Source: an uncultured Collinsella sp.
GTDB lineage: Bacteria > Actinomycetota > Coriobacteriia > Coriobacteriales > Coriobacteriaceae
DNA: 31,979 nucleotides
Assembly: GCA_902495545.1 (NCBI GenBank)
Contig: CABUXM010000015.1
Coordinates: forward strand, 1 to 31,979
Reading direction: 5' to 3'
A program made the position numbers and the translations under genes. The notes under the pieces were generated by a model, which had not been told where the DNA came from, ran no database searches, and saw nothing but the letters and a program-made list of their open reading frames with translations. This document shows, in pieces, positions 30,816 to 31,979 of this stretch. The number at the start of each line of letters is the position of its first letter. Within the stretch, counting starts at the first letter, position 1.

Positions 30816-31979
30816 CTACTCGTCGCCGTCGTGCGGGTCCGCAGAGCCCGCGCCCGACGCCGCCGGCTTATCTGCCGAGGGCTCGGAATCCTTCTTATCG
30901 GTTTCGGCCGGAGCGATCACGCGAATGAGCGAGATGCGCTGGCCACGCATCGACTGCACCTTAAACTTGTACCCCGCAACCTCAAACACCTCTCCGATGT
31001 CGGGCACCGAGTCGCAAAGCTCCAAAATCCAGCCGGCGATGGTCTCATAATCATCGCTTTCCTCGAGCGGCCAACCAAGCTCAATCGCGTCATCGCACGA
31101 AAAACGCCCATCGACAAGCCACTCGCGGCGCGAAAGGCGCGTGAGGTACTTGTTGTCGGGGTCGAACTCGTCCTCGATCTCGCCTACGATCTCCTCGACG
31201 ATATCCTCGATGGTGATGATGCCGGCCGTGCCACCGTACTCGTCCACGACCACCACGATCTGGTCGTGCGAGGTCTGCATCTCGGACAGCAACGGCAAGA
31301 TGTCCTTGGTGTCGGGCACAAAGGTAGCGTCGCGCAAAAAGTCGGCGATGGGCTGGTCGCCCTTGCCGTCGAGCGAAGGCTGGATCAGGTCCTTGATGTG
31401 CGCGATGCCGGCGACGTTGTCGGGATCCTCGTGATAGACGGGGATGCGGCTAAAGCCGGTCTGGCGCATGGCGGACAGCACGTCGGCGACCGTCTCGTCG
31501 TCCTCGCACATGGTGGTGTCCACGCGCGGCACCATAACCTCGCGGGCAACGGTGTCTCCCAGGTCGAAGATCTCGTGGATCATGCGCTTTTCCTCGTCGA
31601 GCAGGTCGTCCTGCTCCGAGACCATGTACTTGATCTCTTCTTCCGAGACGTTTTGGCGGTCGTCGGCGCTCTTGATGCGCAGGATGCGGGCCAGGCCATC
31701 GGAGCAGGCACCGGTCAGCCACACGAGCGGGCGGGCGATCTTTTGGAACACGGAGAGCGGTCCCACGACCTGCTTGGACACGCCCTCGGCATTGGCCAGG
31801 CCGATGCGCTTGGGGACGAGCTCGCCGATCACGATGGATACGAAGGCGACCGCGACGGTAATGATGACCGGCGCCAGGCCGCGCGCGATGGCGGAGAGCG
31901 GCGCGATGCCAAAGCTCATGAGCCACGTGGCGAGCGGGTCGGACAGACTCGTCGAGGCGACGGCGGACGAGGCGAAGCC
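30816..31979 (-). CDS. CorC/HlyC (CNNM)-family membrane protein, 5' end outside the window
   Basis: About 387 residues are visible. The frame remains open to the window edge upstream of the first internal ATG (31919), and the extra residues (…TSLSDPLATWL) fit the family, so the true start lies beyond. A DUF21/CNNM membrane domain (partial) contains VIGELVPKRIGLANAE. Two CBS domains follow, with EVMVPRVDT, FSRIPVYHEDPDNVAGI and DEYGGTAGIITIEDIVEEIV, and then a CorC_HlyC domain and an acidic tail. These proteins are associated with Mg2+ and Co2+ efflux or homeostasis; the older hemolysin name is misleading. Together with the operon at 23-27 kb it gives three Mg2+-related genes in this window. 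Confidence 0.9.
   Translation of the reverse strand, partial: GFASSAVASTSLSDPLATWLMSFGIAPLSAIARGLAPVIITVAVAFVSIVIGELVPKRIGLANAEGVSKQVVGPLSVFQKIARPLVWLTGACSDGLARILRIKSADDRQNVSEEEIKYMVSEQDDLLDEEKRMIHEIFDLGDTVAREVMVPRVDTTMCEDDETVADVLSAMRQTGFSRIPVYHEDPDNVAGIAHIKDLIQPSLDGKGDQPIADFLRDATFVPDTKDILPLLSEMQTSHDQIVVVVDEYGGTAGIITIEDIVEEIVGEIEDEFDPDNKYLTRLSRREWLVDGRFSCDDAIELGWPLEESDDYETIAGWILELCDSVPDIGEVFEVAGYKFKVQSMRGQRISLIRVIAPAETDKKDSEPSADKPAASGAGSADPHDGDE

Overview
The window is high-GC bacterial DNA with tightly packed genes, mostly on the minus strand. The gene content is Lac-type PTS operons, LacI regulators, luxS, an Eggerthella-type NRAMP relative, and many GC-rich intergenic hairpins of a few recurring families. 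This suggests a gut actinobacterium of the Coriobacteriia, most likely Collinsella or a close relative. That assignment is an inference from style and content; there is no rRNA or tRNA here to confirm it.

Layout. 1-2050: an Sde182/DUF1593 nucleoside-hydrolase-like gene on the plus strand, then a convergent gap with a large inverted repeat and a probable terminator. 2050-5905: a GH1 6-phospho-beta-glucosidase, then an orphan AAA-type ATPase enclosed by two diverged ~250-bp direct repeats that each contain the 3' end of a DUF4867 gene (one a fragment, one the intact gene). 5988-6677: luxS with its terminator and upstream hairpins. 6708-17066: the centrepiece, two consecutive minus-strand sugar operons. 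The upstream one (16914 to 11711) encodes an alpha/beta hydrolase, a GH140/apiosidase-like glycosidase and PTS IIC, IIB and IIA, and ends at a good intrinsic terminator. The next (11428 to 6708) encodes a FucI-type isomerase, a two-subunit transketolase with overlapping genes, and an FGGY kinase. 17067-21240: two convergent LacI regulators that share their stop region, then a ribokinase-nucleoside hydrolase pair. 21428-23644: an OatA-like membrane acyltransferase. 23754-27086: an operon of an NRAMP-related transporter with non-canonical metal motifs and a PRC-MgtE_N-CBS-membrane protein, preceded by a ~200-nt structured leader. 27198-31979: cell-envelope genes, namely a membrane-anchored NodB-like protein with altered metal ligands, a PRC-barrel protein, a YtxH protein, a CphA-N-like protein and a CorC/HlyC-family membrane protein cut by the window edge.

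How the genes fit together. The best-supported system-level idea is a plant-glycoside route for the branched pentose D-apiose. A Lac/Cel-family PTS would import an apiosyl disaccharide or glycoside, the cytoplasmic hydrolase and GH140-like enzyme would deacylate and cleave it, and the isomerase, kinase and split transketolase would carry apiose through apulose and apulose 4-phosphate into the pentose-phosphate pathway. Each family call is read from sequence motifs; the apiose specificity is inferred from the combination. The Mg2+-related operon is the second point of interest.
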